Origin: Isotricha intestinalis | Taxonomy: Eukaryota; Ciliophora; Litostomatea; Vestibuliferida; Isotrichidae | Length of the DNA stretch: 24,356 nucleotides | Direction: 5' to 3' | Assembly (NCBI GenBank): GCA_023807065.1 | Contig: JAJJLU010000664.1 | Span: 1-24,356, forward strand | In this document: piece after piece, positions 8,458-17,091 of the stretch | How the letters are laid out: the number at the start of each line of letters is the position of its first letter | How positions within the stretch are numbered: position 1 is the stretch's first letter | Notes under the pieces: generated by a model | Told to the model about the DNA's origin: nothing | Seen by the model: only the letters and a program-made list of their open reading frames with translations | Database searches by the model: none | Position numbers and translations under genes: made by a program

Positions 8458-10479
8458 TTAATAAAGAACAATTTTTTTCTTTTTCTTCTCTCCAAAATCA
8501 GCAATTTTTTCAAACATATTTTCACTATCATCATAACCATCAACATGAAAAGGAGAAACAAATTTTCCATCAACAAATCTATCTTCTTTATATTTAACAC
8601 CAAAAACATCATCAATAGTTAATCTAAAACAATCATCAACCATTCTTGGAACTAATTGACTTATTAAAGGAGAAGATATTTCAAGTCCTGGATTAGTATT
8701 TATTTCTATTAAAAACGGATTAATATTTTCATCAAACATAAAATCATATCCTAATAATTCATAACATCCTCTTCTATTTAAATCATTTATTTTATCTTTA
8801 ACTGCATCTAATGAAATTTTTATTATTTCTATTAATTTTGGATATATATCTTTTTTAACATTTTTTTCTATTCCATAATCTTTTAATAAAGACTCTTCAA
8901 ATTCTGAAAATGAAATTTCATTTCCGTATTCAAATTTAGAAAAATTTTCAGAATATTTTTGCACTGAATAATTTGTTAAATGAATAAAAGAATTTTTACT
9001 TTGAGAATCATATTCATAAGAAGTTGCTTTTAAATGTCCTTCCTTAAATATATAAGCTTCCATTTTATGATTTAATAAAACCCAAATTCTCATATCAAAT
9101 TTTCTTTTATTATATAATAATGGTTTTTCTATATATTTTTGTAGCACTAATTTGGAACTTTGATATTGTTTATTTTTTTCTTTTACGTTATTTAATAATT
9201 TATAATAATCGATTTGATGATAAATTCCAATATTATATTCTCTATTCCTTATTTTAGGTAAAGTATATATTATTTTTTTTCTATTATCTTTTGCTTCTAT
9301 TTCTTTATTATTTTCTGAGTCTTTAAAATTTTTTAAAATTCCATTATAAAAGTTTTTAATGAAAATTTCACATGATTCCACATTATCTATAATTTTAATA
9401 CATCTTCCTCTATTTAAATTTAAAGCTTTTAATAACCATAAATTTTTTCCATCATAATGACTTTTTGGAATATAAATTGGAGTTTTTAAACCAATTTTAC
9501 AATCAACATTATTAGTTGCATAAAAATAATCTCTATATTTCTTTTTAACATCTTTATAATTTGAAGGTTCGTTTAAAAATTCTTCAATATGATTAAATAT
9601 ATGAGTAAAATGTGCAAATTGACCTAAAAATTTATTATTTTCATATTCAATGATAATTGTAAGTGGAATAAAAGAGAAAACATCAATATTCCTATTTTCA
9701 GTATATTCCATTATATTAATAAACATTTTTAATTTATTTGAAATTTGACCATGATGTTCAAAATGATTAGACATTGTTAAATTCTTATTGTCTGGTTCAT
9801 TTGATAATAAATTATAATTAATTAAATTTGAAGTAGGACACCACATGAAATTTAAATCAGCTTCAGTAATTGAACTATCAGTTTTTCTATAATCCATCCA
9901 ATTTGTTCTGTATTCAAAACATTGTTTTATTAATTTCATATTATTTCCTTTCTCAATTCTATAATAAAATATTTTCTTTTCAGGTTCTTTAATTTCAATT
10001 TTTGGTATTATTAATTTTTTTTCTTCTAATAAACTCCCATTAGTCATTTCATTTCCATTTTTTTCATTTATATATAATAAAAATTTTTTTTTAATTTTAT
10101 TATATCTTTCCATTGGAGTTTTACGATGAATTTTTGTTAAATTTATTCTTCTATTTGAATCAAGCTTAGAAGCAATTTGTCTAATATATTCTAAATTTCT
10201 ATTATGAAATTTACTATTTGAAATATCATATTTAATTGAATTAGAATTTGTTTCATTTTCTGGAATTACTGATTCAGTTGTAAGTTGTTTTTTTAAATTA
10301 GCTTTGGCTAAACTATTTGATACTGTGTAATTTAAATTATTCGGGCGATTTTTAGTCTTTATTACTGGTAATTTTCCAATAGCTGATAATGTTAATGTTG
10401 CTAATGATTTTAATTTAATTTTTTTTTCACTTAAGGAACGAGATAATTCATCTTCTTTTTTAGATTCTTCTCCATTCAT
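8458..10479 (-). CDS. tubulin-tyrosine-ligase-like (TTLL) ATP-grasp enzyme
   Basis: 673 residues, TAA stop. The first 160 residues are basic and probably disordered. The ligase core covers about 170-630. Visible motifs are LWLLKALNLNRGRC (347-360), the nucleotide-binding LVLQKYIEKPLL (444-455), KFDMRIW (460-466), FIHLTNYSVQK (498-508), GYDFMFDE (577-584) and the metal-binding FLIEINTNPGLE (589-600) with E592 and N594. TTLL enzymes add tyrosine, glutamate or glycine to tubulin or other proteins and act mainly on axonemal and cortical microtubules. The motifs do not tell me whether this is a glutamylase, glycylase or other subtype. The NLNRGR element, where many family members have a GxGRGI loop, marks a divergent branch. 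The next gene (10899) is divergent across 419 nt. Confidence 0.9.
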   Translation of the reverse strand: MNGEESKKEDELSRSLSEKKIKLKSLATLTLSAIGKLPVIKTKNRPNNLNYTVSNSLAKANLKKQLTTESVIPENETNSNSIKYDISNSKFHNRNLEYIRQIASKLDSNRRINLTKIHRKTPMERYNKIKKKFLLYINEKNGNEMTNGSLLEEKKLIIPKIEIKEPEKKIFYYRIEKGNNMKLIKQCFEYRTNWMDYRKTDSSITEADLNFMWCPTSNLINYNLLSNEPDNKNLTMSNHFEHHGQISNKLKMFINIMEYTENRNIDVFSFIPLTIIIEYENNKFLGQFAHFTHIFNHIEEFLNEPSNYKDVKKKYRDYFYATNNVDCKIGLKTPIYIPKSHYDGKNLWLLKALNLNRGRCIKIIDNVESCEIFIKNFYNGILKNFKDSENNKEIEAKDNRKKIIYTLPKIRNREYNIGIYHQIDYYKLLNNVKEKNKQYQSSKLVLQKYIEKPLLYNKRKFDMRIWVLLNHKMEAYIFKEGHLKATSYEYDSQSKNSFIHLTNYSVQKYSENFSKFEYGNEISFSEFEESLLKDYGIEKNVKKDIYPKLIEIIKISLDAVKDKINDLNRRGCYELLGYDFMFDENINPFLIEINTNPGLEISSPLISQLVPRMVDDCFRLTIDDVFGVKYKEDRFVDGKFVSPFHVDGYDDSENMFEKIADFGEKKKKKIVLY

Positions 10480-10898
10480 TTATTTTTTAATTTAATTTTT
10501 TTTTTTATTTTTTCTTTAATTTTAAATTATTTTTTCAATATCAATTATATTAAAATTATATGATAGAAATTAGCATATTTATTAAATAAAATTAATCTAA
10601 TTAATATTATTTCTTCTTATATAATTCTTATCAATTATTTTTATTAAGTAGACTAATTTTTTATTTTATTAAAATTCTTTCTTTGACAATTTGACCATAA
10701 TTCCTTGAATTTATATTATATTTAATTTCAGATTACTTATTAAAGATCTTTGATTGTTTGCTTTATAATATATATAAAATTATTTAATTATTCAATACTT
10801 ATTATTATCTAATCAATTATATTTGTTAAATTCAAATAATATTTATTCCCGTTTGAGACAAATATTTTATATCTTATAAATTAATTTTATTTATAAAA
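10480..10898. promoter_or_regulatory. divergent intergenic region between the TTLL and MGQCC genes
   Basis: 419 nt, nearly all A and T, between two divergent start codons, so both promoters and both 5' leaders must lie here. I see no convincing reading frame, RNA gene or repeat. The least AT-rich spots are near 10683-10694 and 10848-10860. No specific regulatory motif can be claimed. Confidence 0.4.
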
Positions 10899-11579
10899 AT
10901 GGGACAGTGTTGTGGTTCAACGAACTTATTGAATGCAGAAGAATATATATGTTCCATTTTCAAGAATGACCACTTAATATTGGTAAATTATAATTATAAT
11001 AGACTTTTGAACTTAATAGTAAAATATAGAATTCAACAAGAAATTCGTAAAAAAGAAATAATATCTGAAATTATTCCAAAATTATATGACCATTCAGAGG
11101 ACAATAAATTTTTAAAATATCATACTGCATTTTTTGATGAAATTATATCACAGTTAAATGAAAATAATAATTATTATTCTGTTATTTTATATTTATATCC
11201 TTTTATAAATCATGAAGATGAAAATATAGAAAAAACATTATCAAATCTTTTTAAATACACATGTCCCAATTTAACGAAATATATGCTTGCTATTACTTTA
11301 GAAAAATATATTAATTTTTATACAAATATCTTAACAAAAATAGTGTTTGAAAAAGAAAATGAAAATGATATGAAAAGCTATTTGGAAGATTTATATAAAA
11401 TATATTCAAAAGATAATATTAAAAAGTATGTTAATTCAATTATTGAACCAATAAAAAAAAAATATGGAAACAATGAAATTATTTCATTAAAAGATTGTAT
11501 AGATATTTTAATTCCATTTCAATTAGGTTTATTCCAAAATAGTAGATTATTAATATTAAATCAAATAATCGAAAAATAG
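10899..11579 (+). CDS. unrecognised small protein with dual-acylation N-terminus (MGQCCGS)
   Basis: 226 residues, not recognised. The N-terminus MGQCCGS has Gly2 for N-myristoylation and Cys4/Cys5 for palmitoylation, a strong pattern for attachment to the plasma, ciliary or alveolar membrane. The rest looks all-helical, with no transmembrane segment and alternating Ile/Leu-rich and charged stretches, such as KYRIQQEIRKKEIISEII (42-59). No EF-hand, kinase or GTPase motif is visible. The stop is TAG, the only TAG stop among the complete genes here; reading through it would add only two codons before a TAA. Its 3' end faces the FKBP-TPR gene across 148 nt. Confidence 0.75.
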   Translation: MGQCCGSTNLLNAEEYICSIFKNDHLILVNYNYNRLLNLIVKYRIQQEIRKKEIISEIIPKLYDHSEDNKFLKYHTAFFDEIISQLNENNNYYSVILYLYPFINHEDENIEKTLSNLFKYTCPNLTKYMLAITLEKYINFYTNILTKIVFEKENENDMKSYLEDLYKIYSKDNIKKYVNSIIEPIKKKYGNNEIISLKDCIDILIPFQLGLFQNSRLLILNQIIEK

Positions 11580-11727
11580 GAATAATTAATGTATTAATTT
11601 TGATTTATTCTTCAATTTTATAAATGATGAGAAATAGAATTATAAATTAAGTTATATGTTGATTATGTATAAATAAAAAGAAAAAATTGTATTATTTTAT
11701 TTAATAAGAATATTAAATAGAATTAAT

Positions 11728-13224
11728 TTAATAATTATAACTCAAATCACAATCTGTTATTTTTATTTCACCTGATAATTTATTTTCATATAATTTAATT
11801 AAAGGTTTATAATTATAAAAACTTCTTCCAATAATTAATAAATCTTTAATTGGTTTATCACTTAATTTTTGTGTAGAAATTTCCAAATTATAATCTCCAT
11901 TTTCTAATTTATGTAAAAGTAAAAGAACATCTTCATTCGGAGAAAATATATTTAATAAATCAAAGTTATCAATTTCAATATTTTCTAATTTTTCAAATAA
12001 AATTATATTTTCATATTTTTCAGAGTAATCAAATTTGATTATTTTATCTTTTATTTTTTTTCCTTCAATAATAGATTTTAATTCATTAAATAAACTTACA
12101 ATTTTATTTTCTGTTTGATGGAAAATTTCAAATTTAATTTTTTTAGGATTTGCTTCATCACCATTTATTAAATAATCAAAATAAAAACAAGTATTATCTT
12201 CTCCATTAAATTTAGGTAAACTAAAAAAATCATTTTCTTTTGAAAGATCTTTATACATTCCCATAATCCCTTTTTTAGAATTATTTTTTTCATTAGCAAT
12301 AGTCTCTTCTTTAAATTTATAATAATCATCAAAATATTTTTTTAGTTGATTTTCATCAGGTAAAACTTTTTGCAATTCTAATAAATGTTTATATGAATTT
12401 TCAAATTCTCCAATATGCATTTCACATAAAGATTTAAAATAAAATACTTTAGGAGTTTTTTCAAAAACAAAATTCTCAGTAATATTCTTTAAACCATAAT
12501 TATAATTTTTTAAATTAATATAACAATTAGTTATATTTAAAGTTAAAGTATGTTGAAGAGTATTATACTCATCAGTAATAAATTGATTAGGCATTTGAGT
12601 TAAATATTCTCTTGCATCTTTATATTTAATAATAGCTTCTTGAAATCTTTTTTCTTTAAATAAATCATTCCCTTCTAATTTTAATTGACTTGCTTGTTCT
12701 ATTCTTTCTTTAGGTTCTAATTGATTTTTTCTTGGTCTTGGTCTATCAAATTTAACTAATTCAATTTCATAATATATATTTTGATATTTTTTAGCATCTT
12801 TTAATTCCATTTTTAATAATTCTTCTTTACTATATTTTTCTTTATCTGGAATATCAACTTTAAAAGCTTCATTTTTTAAATGTTCAATAAGTGTTTTATC
12901 ACAATTTTTAAATTTTTCTTCTGAAAAATAAGTATATTCAGGTGCAATTTTAAATACACTTCTTTCACCCATTTTCATAGATTTAATAGAAATTTCTAAT
13001 CCTGGAATTACTGAAAGTTTTCCTATTATAAATTTATATGGTTCTTTTATTATATTTGTATTATCTAATAATCTATCATCTTCTGTTTCACTATAATAAT
13101 TTATTACAACTTCCATTCCTTTTCCAGGACATGGACCAAAACCCTCTGTTACTAATTTTTTTTGAATTAAACCATCTGATGTTATTGGTTTATAATTTAA
13201 GGATTTATGAACTATATTTGTCAT
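11728..13224 (-). CDS. FKBP-TPR immunophilin with degenerate cyclophilin-like C-terminal domain
   Basis: 498 residues, TAA stop. Residues ~15-157 form an FKBP-type prolyl isomerase domain. Against FKBP12 the pocket residues are largely kept: Y43 (Tyr26), D54 (Asp37), Y63 for Phe46, V72/I73 (Val55/Ile56) and Y99 (Tyr82). The pocket-floor Trp59 is Leu76. About 50 residues are inserted before the last strand (YYEIELVKF). Residues ~174-305 are TPR helices starting ASQLKLEGNDLFKEKRFQEAI, the class that can bind the Hsp90 tail. Residues ~346-495 begin FYFDYLINGD and IKFEIF and end LLIIGRSFYNYKPLIKLYEN then IKITDCDL, like the first strands and last part of a cyclophilin, but the catalytic FHR and QGGD motifs between are absent. 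FKBP-TPR-cyclophilin proteins (FCBP type) are known from some protists. The FKBP-TPR part is sure; the tail is inferred. Confidence 0.88.
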   Translation of the reverse strand: MTNIVHKSLNYKPITSDGLIQKKLVTEGFGPCPGKGMEVVINYYSETEDDRLLDNTNIIKEPYKFIIGKLSVIPGLEISIKSMKMGERSVFKIAPEYTYFSEEKFKNCDKTLIEHLKNEAFKVDIPDKEKYSKEELLKMELKDAKKYQNIYYEIELVKFDRPRPRKNQLEPKERIEQASQLKLEGNDLFKEKRFQEAIIKYKDAREYLTQMPNQFITDEYNTLQHTLTLNITNCYINLKNYNYGLKNITENFVFEKTPKVFYFKSLCEMHIGEFENSYKHLLELQKVLPDENQLKKYFDDYYKFKEETIANEKNNSKKGIMGMYKDLSKENDFFSLPKFNGEDNTCFYFDYLINGDEANPKKIKFEIFHQTENKIVSLFNELKSIIEGKKIKDKIIKFDYSEKYENIILFEKLENIEIDNFDLLNIFSPNEDVLLLLHKLENGDYNLEISTQKLSDKPIKDLLIIGRSFYNYKPLIKLYENKLSGEIKITDCDLSYNY

Positions 13225-13316
13225 TTTTTTTTTCTAGATTTAAAAAATTTAAATATAATTAATTTTGATTTATATTAATGAAAAATTAAATATTATAAAT
13301 TTAAAATAATAAAAAA

Positions 13317-14117
13317 ATGGGAAATGAAAATTTAAAAGATTATGATAGTGAAAAAGAAAATGAAGAATATAAAATAAATGAAGTTAGATATCCTAAAAGA
13401 ATGAAAGATATAAAAGAAATAAAAGGTAAAGGGAATAAAGAAACAACAACTTCAATTAGTTCTAGTGATACAGAAGATGAAAATTTAGAAAATACACAAT
13501 TTATTTTTGTTTGGAAAGAAGGAGGAAAAAAAGTAAATTTAACCGGAGATTTTTTTAATTGGACAAAATTTATAGAAATGAAAAAAGATAAAAAAACAAA
13601 TTATTTCAAACTAAAATTGAGCTTACCAAAAAAAGTACATGAATTTAAATTTATTGTTGATGGGCAATGGAAATGTTCTAATGATTATAAACAAATAACA
13701 AATGATAATGGAGTTTTTAATATGATAAATTTAACTCATTCTGATCTTGAAAAAAAACAAACAAAAAAAAAAGAAAAAAATAAGAAAGTTGATATAAATT
13801 ATAATTGTTATCGTCCTAAAAAAACAGAAATGAATGTTGATGCTCCTGATGCTCCAAAATATTTTAATTATTATAATATTGATTATAATACAAGACAAAA
13901 TAAAATTGGAAATAAGAAATTATTGATTTATAAAGAAAAAAATTTACTCAGCGAAAATAACTCTTATAAAAAAATACTAACAGCACCTCATATTAATTTA
14001 TCTCATTGTTGTACTGCTTTAAAAAATGATTTTAAAACAAATATTAAAACTTCAGTTACATTAAGATTTAAACATAAATTTGTAACTTTTGTATATTATA
14101 AACCAGAATTTATGTAA
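13317..14117 (+). CDS. AMPK beta-type subunit with CBM48 glycogen-binding domain
   Basis: 266 residues, TAA stop. It starts MGNENLK, matching the myristoylated MGN start of AMPK beta subunits. Residues 1-55 are charged and disordered. Residues ~61-140 are a CBM48 carbohydrate-binding module, with LTGDFFNW (W82) and EFKFIVDGQWK (W118); these tryptophans match the glycan-stacking pair of AMPK beta. A Lys-rich linker follows. Residues ~175-266 resemble the C-terminal alpha/gamma-binding (ASC) domain, with APHINLSHCCTAL and the closing strands RFKHKFVTFVYYKP. The protein would scaffold an SNF1/AMPK energy-sensing kinase and recruit it to storage polysaccharide; the alpha and gamma subunits are not in the window. 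It is divergent from the FKBP-TPR gene across 92 nt. Confidence 0.9.
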   Translation: MGNENLKDYDSEKENEEYKINEVRYPKRMKDIKEIKGKGNKETTTSISSSDTEDENLENTQFIFVWKEGGKKVNLTGDFFNWTKFIEMKKDKKTNYFKLKLSLPKKVHEFKFIVDGQWKCSNDYKQITNDNGVFNMINLTHSDLEKKQTKKKEKNKKVDINYNCYRPKKTEMNVDAPDAPKYFNYYNIDYNTRQNKIGNKKLLIYKEKNLLSENNSYKKILTAPHINLSHCCTALKNDFKTNIKTSVTLRFKHKFVTFVYYKPEFM

Positions 14118-15012
14118 AATTCTATATAATTAAATAAAAAATATTAACGTATATTTGAGTTGTATTAACAAAAACTACTTAAGTTAATGTATAGTAAATA
14201 TATATTAAAAGATTAATATATTTTTTAATTAAATATATATATTAAAATAAATGTAATAGTATTTCAATTCATAAAATTATCCTCATTAATAATTTCTGTT
14301 CTCTATCTTTTTATTTATTATTACAAATTATCAATTAAAATTAATTTATTTAAAAGAAAAACAGAAGCAATTGCTCCAATACTAACAAACAAAAGTTCCA
14401 TCACAATTTCTTTGCTAAATTCTAATAACATTATTATTTCTGTTAAAAATAAGAACAAATTCAATATTAGTTTTGTTAGGAAAATTGTTATGATTTTCAA
14501 TTTTAAAACATCACCAACTTTTAATTTATTAATAGCATTTACAATCATATCAGTATTATTCGTTGATTATTTAAAAATTAAATTCCCATTTTAATTTTAA
14601 CATCTTCAAATTTATTATTATGATATATTAATTATGTAATTTTTATTCTTAAAGTTTCAAATTTTGCAATTTTATTATTTATTATTTTTTCATCCACCCA
14701 TATTTTAATATACATCTTTTTCGATTTCAATAGATTTATACTTCTCAACCATCAATATTATATATTTTCATTTTAAAATCTGCTATTTTAATTTTTCTAT
14801 TATTCGTTGTGAACCATTCCAAAATGTGGTTTATATAAAATTAATATTTATTCTTTTGATAAATTTACTTAATTTGATAATCTATTTGTTATTAAAAATC
14901 ATTACTATAACCATTAATTTTTGTAAATTGTATTTTTTTTAAAATTAAAAAATTAATAATTTATAAATTTAAAACCTAAAAAAATTCTAGAAATTCAATT
15001 TTTTAATATTAA
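14118..15012. other. 895-nt stretch without a confident gene
   Basis: This is by far the largest gap between genes in the window; others are mostly below 220 nt. It holds one candidate hydrophobic reading frame (listed separately) and small coding-looking scraps on the minus strand, such as a 27-codon frame at 14715-14632 containing KIWVDEKI. A 12-base word, TATTATTCGTTG, occurs twice (14554-14565 and 14798-14809). It may contain a decayed gene, a very short gene, a noncoding RNA, or only the promoter of the gene at 15013. No tRNA or known small RNA was recognised. Confidence 0.4.
14321..14548 (-). CDS. possible small hydrophobic membrane protein
   Basis: A 75-codon minus-strand frame starting MIVNAINKLKVGDVLKLK and ending in TAA. 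After a short polar N-terminus it has two long hydrophobic stretches, about residues 18-42 and 50-72, so it could be a two-helix membrane protein. No homology is recognised. A 60-codon plus-strand frame overlaps it at 14412-14594, and in DNA this AT-rich a hydrophobic frame of this length can arise by chance. It is listed because the surrounding gap is unusually long for this locus. Confidence 0.25.
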   Translation of the reverse strand: MIVNAINKLKVGDVLKLKIITIFLTKLILNLFLFLTEIIMLLEFSKEIVMELLFVSIGAIASVFLLNKLILIDNL

Positions 15013-16977
15013 ATGGAACATATACACGAACCTAGTGATGATAGTTATTGTACAACAGATGAAGATAAAAGAGATATAAATGAAGAACAAGATGAACCTC
15101 CAATTCCAATAACTGAAAAAGAAGGAGATATAATAAAAATAAAAGAAGATAATATAATTAAAATTATTGAAAAAGTAGGTACTTCATTATATAAACCAAC
15201 TGAATATGATAATTGTATTATTGAAAGTAATTGTTTTTATAATGATATTAATGATAATTTAAAAGAAATTCCTGTTCCTATATTATGTAATTTAGATGGT
15301 AAAAGTGAAATTAATTTAAAAGATGAACATTTACCTAGAAGTTTTTCTTATGCATTAACTGATTTAAGAATTGATGAATGTTGTTTAATTAAAATTAAAT
15401 TTAAATATATTTTTAAATTTTTTGAAATTGATTCAAAAAAAAATAAATTTTTTGAAGGAAAAGTTCCTAAAGAATTCTTAGATAAAGAATTTATTAAACA
15501 ATATACAAATGAAAAAATTTGTTTTAGAGTTAAATTAGTTAATTTCTTTACTATTAAAAACTTAATGGATAAAGGAGAAATTCAAGCTAAAATATTAAAA
15601 AGAGCTACAGAAATAAAATTTAATTATCCAAAAATTGGAGATGATGTTAAATATAATATGAAATTTATTTATAAAGAAAAAGAAATTTATAATAAAGAAA
15701 ATGTAACAAGTGAAATTGATGGACAAGGTGATGAAAGTAAATTGTTTGAAATAGAAAAAAGATTACTCCAAAATACAAGAAAAGGAGAAATTAGTTTAAT
15801 TACTGTTCAACAATCTTTCATGAAAGATAGAAATAAAAAATTTATTGAATATTATAAAATTGATAATGAACAACCTTTATTCTTTTATGTTGAAGTAATT
15901 GAAATTCAGCATTATAAATTTGTATATGATATTAATAAAGATAAATATTCAAAAACAAAGATTTTATATAATGGATTTGGATTAGATTGTCCTGATAGAG
16001 AAATGTTAGTTAAATTAAAATTACAAATTAAATTAAATGGAGAAATAAAATTTAATACTTTTGAAATCAAAGATATAAATGAATATATAAAAGAAAATAA
16101 ATACACAGAGGAATTAAAAGAATGGAGAGATAATATGAATAAAAAATATGATATTAAAAATATAGATGAAGAAGTAGATTTTAGTAAAAGTAAACAAATA
16201 TTTGAGGAATTAAACTTCCCAAATTTATTAAATATAGACATGAAAATGTATACTATCCCAAATTTACTTAGAAAAGTTTTAGTTCATATGAAAAGAAATG
16301 AAATAATATATATTAGAACAACATTTATAGATTACTTTAACATAAACAATTGTAAATTATATAACATAGGAAAATTTGGAAAAAAAGAAGGAACATTAAT
16401 AGAAATGTATGTACATTTATATGAATTCCAACAATTACCTACTTTTGGAAGATATCCTTATACAGATAAATATTCTCAATTATTATTATATAAAAAAGAA
16501 GCTGATGAATGTTTTAAATCAAATGATATATATAGAGCAATGAAAATTTATCATAATTTAAATTATAGATTTGATGAAGGAGATATTTTTGGTAATGACC
16601 CTGAAAATTCTCAAAAACATTTAATGGAAAGTGATAAAGAATTATATGATAAATTAATTAAAATGAATATTGGAGTTCATAATAATTATGCTTTATGTAA
16701 ATTAAAATTAGGAAGAATTTATACTTGTTATGAAACTGCTAAAAAAGTTGTTAAAAGTTTCGATGATAAAAACCCAAAAGCACTTTATTTATTAGGGAAA
16801 ACTTCTTTAATGTTAAAATTTTATAAAGAATCTGTTGAAACTTTAAGAAAATTAAAAGAAATTCAACCTAATAATCCTGAAGTTGAAGAATTATTAAATG
16901 AAGCTGAAAAAGCGAATAATGATGATTTAAATAAAGAAAAAAAAATGTTTAAAAAAATGTTTAAATATTCTGATTGA
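15013..16977 (+). CDS. protein with tandem degenerate FKBP-like domains and C-terminal TPRs
   Basis: 654 residues, TGA stop. After an acidic N-terminus (1-36) there appear to be three FKBP-fold repeats: ~38-180 (GDIIKIKEDN, then LPRSFSYALTDLRIDECCLIKIK), ~190-302 (AKILKRATEIKFNYPKIGDDV) and ~312-476 (KTKILYNGFGLDCPDREMLV, then IPNLLRKVLVHMKRNEIIYI). Each keeps the opening strand and the turn before the last helix/strands, but pocket residues (the DSS loop, Trp, the Tyr-rich loop) are not recognisable, so catalysis is unlikely. Residues ~486-640 are TPR helices (LLLYKKEADECFKSNDIYRAMKIY, then NPKALYLLGKTSLMLKFYKESVETLRKL). The layout matches multi-FKBP TPR immunophilins such as plant FKBP62/65-type co-chaperones of Hsp90. 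The TPR part is firm; the FKBP repeats are inferred from pattern. Confidence 0.75.
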   Translation: MEHIHEPSDDSYCTTDEDKRDINEEQDEPPIPITEKEGDIIKIKEDNIIKIIEKVGTSLYKPTEYDNCIIESNCFYNDINDNLKEIPVPILCNLDGKSEINLKDEHLPRSFSYALTDLRIDECCLIKIKFKYIFKFFEIDSKKNKFFEGKVPKEFLDKEFIKQYTNEKICFRVKLVNFFTIKNLMDKGEIQAKILKRATEIKFNYPKIGDDVKYNMKFIYKEKEIYNKENVTSEIDGQGDESKLFEIEKRLLQNTRKGEISLITVQQSFMKDRNKKFIEYYKIDNEQPLFFYVEVIEIQHYKFVYDINKDKYSKTKILYNGFGLDCPDREMLVKLKLQIKLNGEIKFNTFEIKDINEYIKENKYTEELKEWRDNMNKKYDIKNIDEEVDFSKSKQIFEELNFPNLLNIDMKMYTIPNLLRKVLVHMKRNEIIYIRTTFIDYFNINNCKLYNIGKFGKKEGTLIEMYVHLYEFQQLPTFGRYPYTDKYSQLLLYKKEADECFKSNDIYRAMKIYHNLNYRFDEGDIFGNDPENSQKHLMESDKELYDKLIKMNIGVHNNYALCKLKLGRIYTCYETAKKVVKSFDDKNPKALYLLGKTSLMLKFYKESVETLRKLKEIQPNNPEVEELLNEAEKANNDDLNKEKKMFKKMFKYSD

Positions 16978-16988
16978 TTTATAGTATT

Positions 16989-17024
16989 AATTATATAATA
17001 ACTTTTAATTATATAATAACTTTT
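16989..17024. repeat. perfect 2 x 18-bp tandem repeat in convergent 3' gap
   Basis: The 18-base unit AATTATATAATAACTTTT occurs twice back to back, 11 bases after the TGA of the gene at 15013. It lies in the 114-nt gap between two convergent genes. It may be part of the 3' end signals or simply slippage in AT-rich DNA. Confidence 0.8.
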
Positions 17025-17091
17025 TTTCAATAAAATTTAAATTAATGAAAAACTAATACTTATAAAATATAATAAATTTTATTAATTTTTT

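Noticed and set aside
8409..8615. Minus-strand 68-codon frame overlapping the end of the TTLL gene
   Set aside because: It overlaps the true TTLL C-terminus in another frame, consists mostly of Leu, Ile, Met and Lys, and has no independent support.
14412..14594. 60-codon plus-strand frame in the large gap
   Set aside because: It overlaps the longer minus-strand hydrophobic frame and shows no recognisable motif; of the two the minus-strand frame seemed the better, still weak, candidate.
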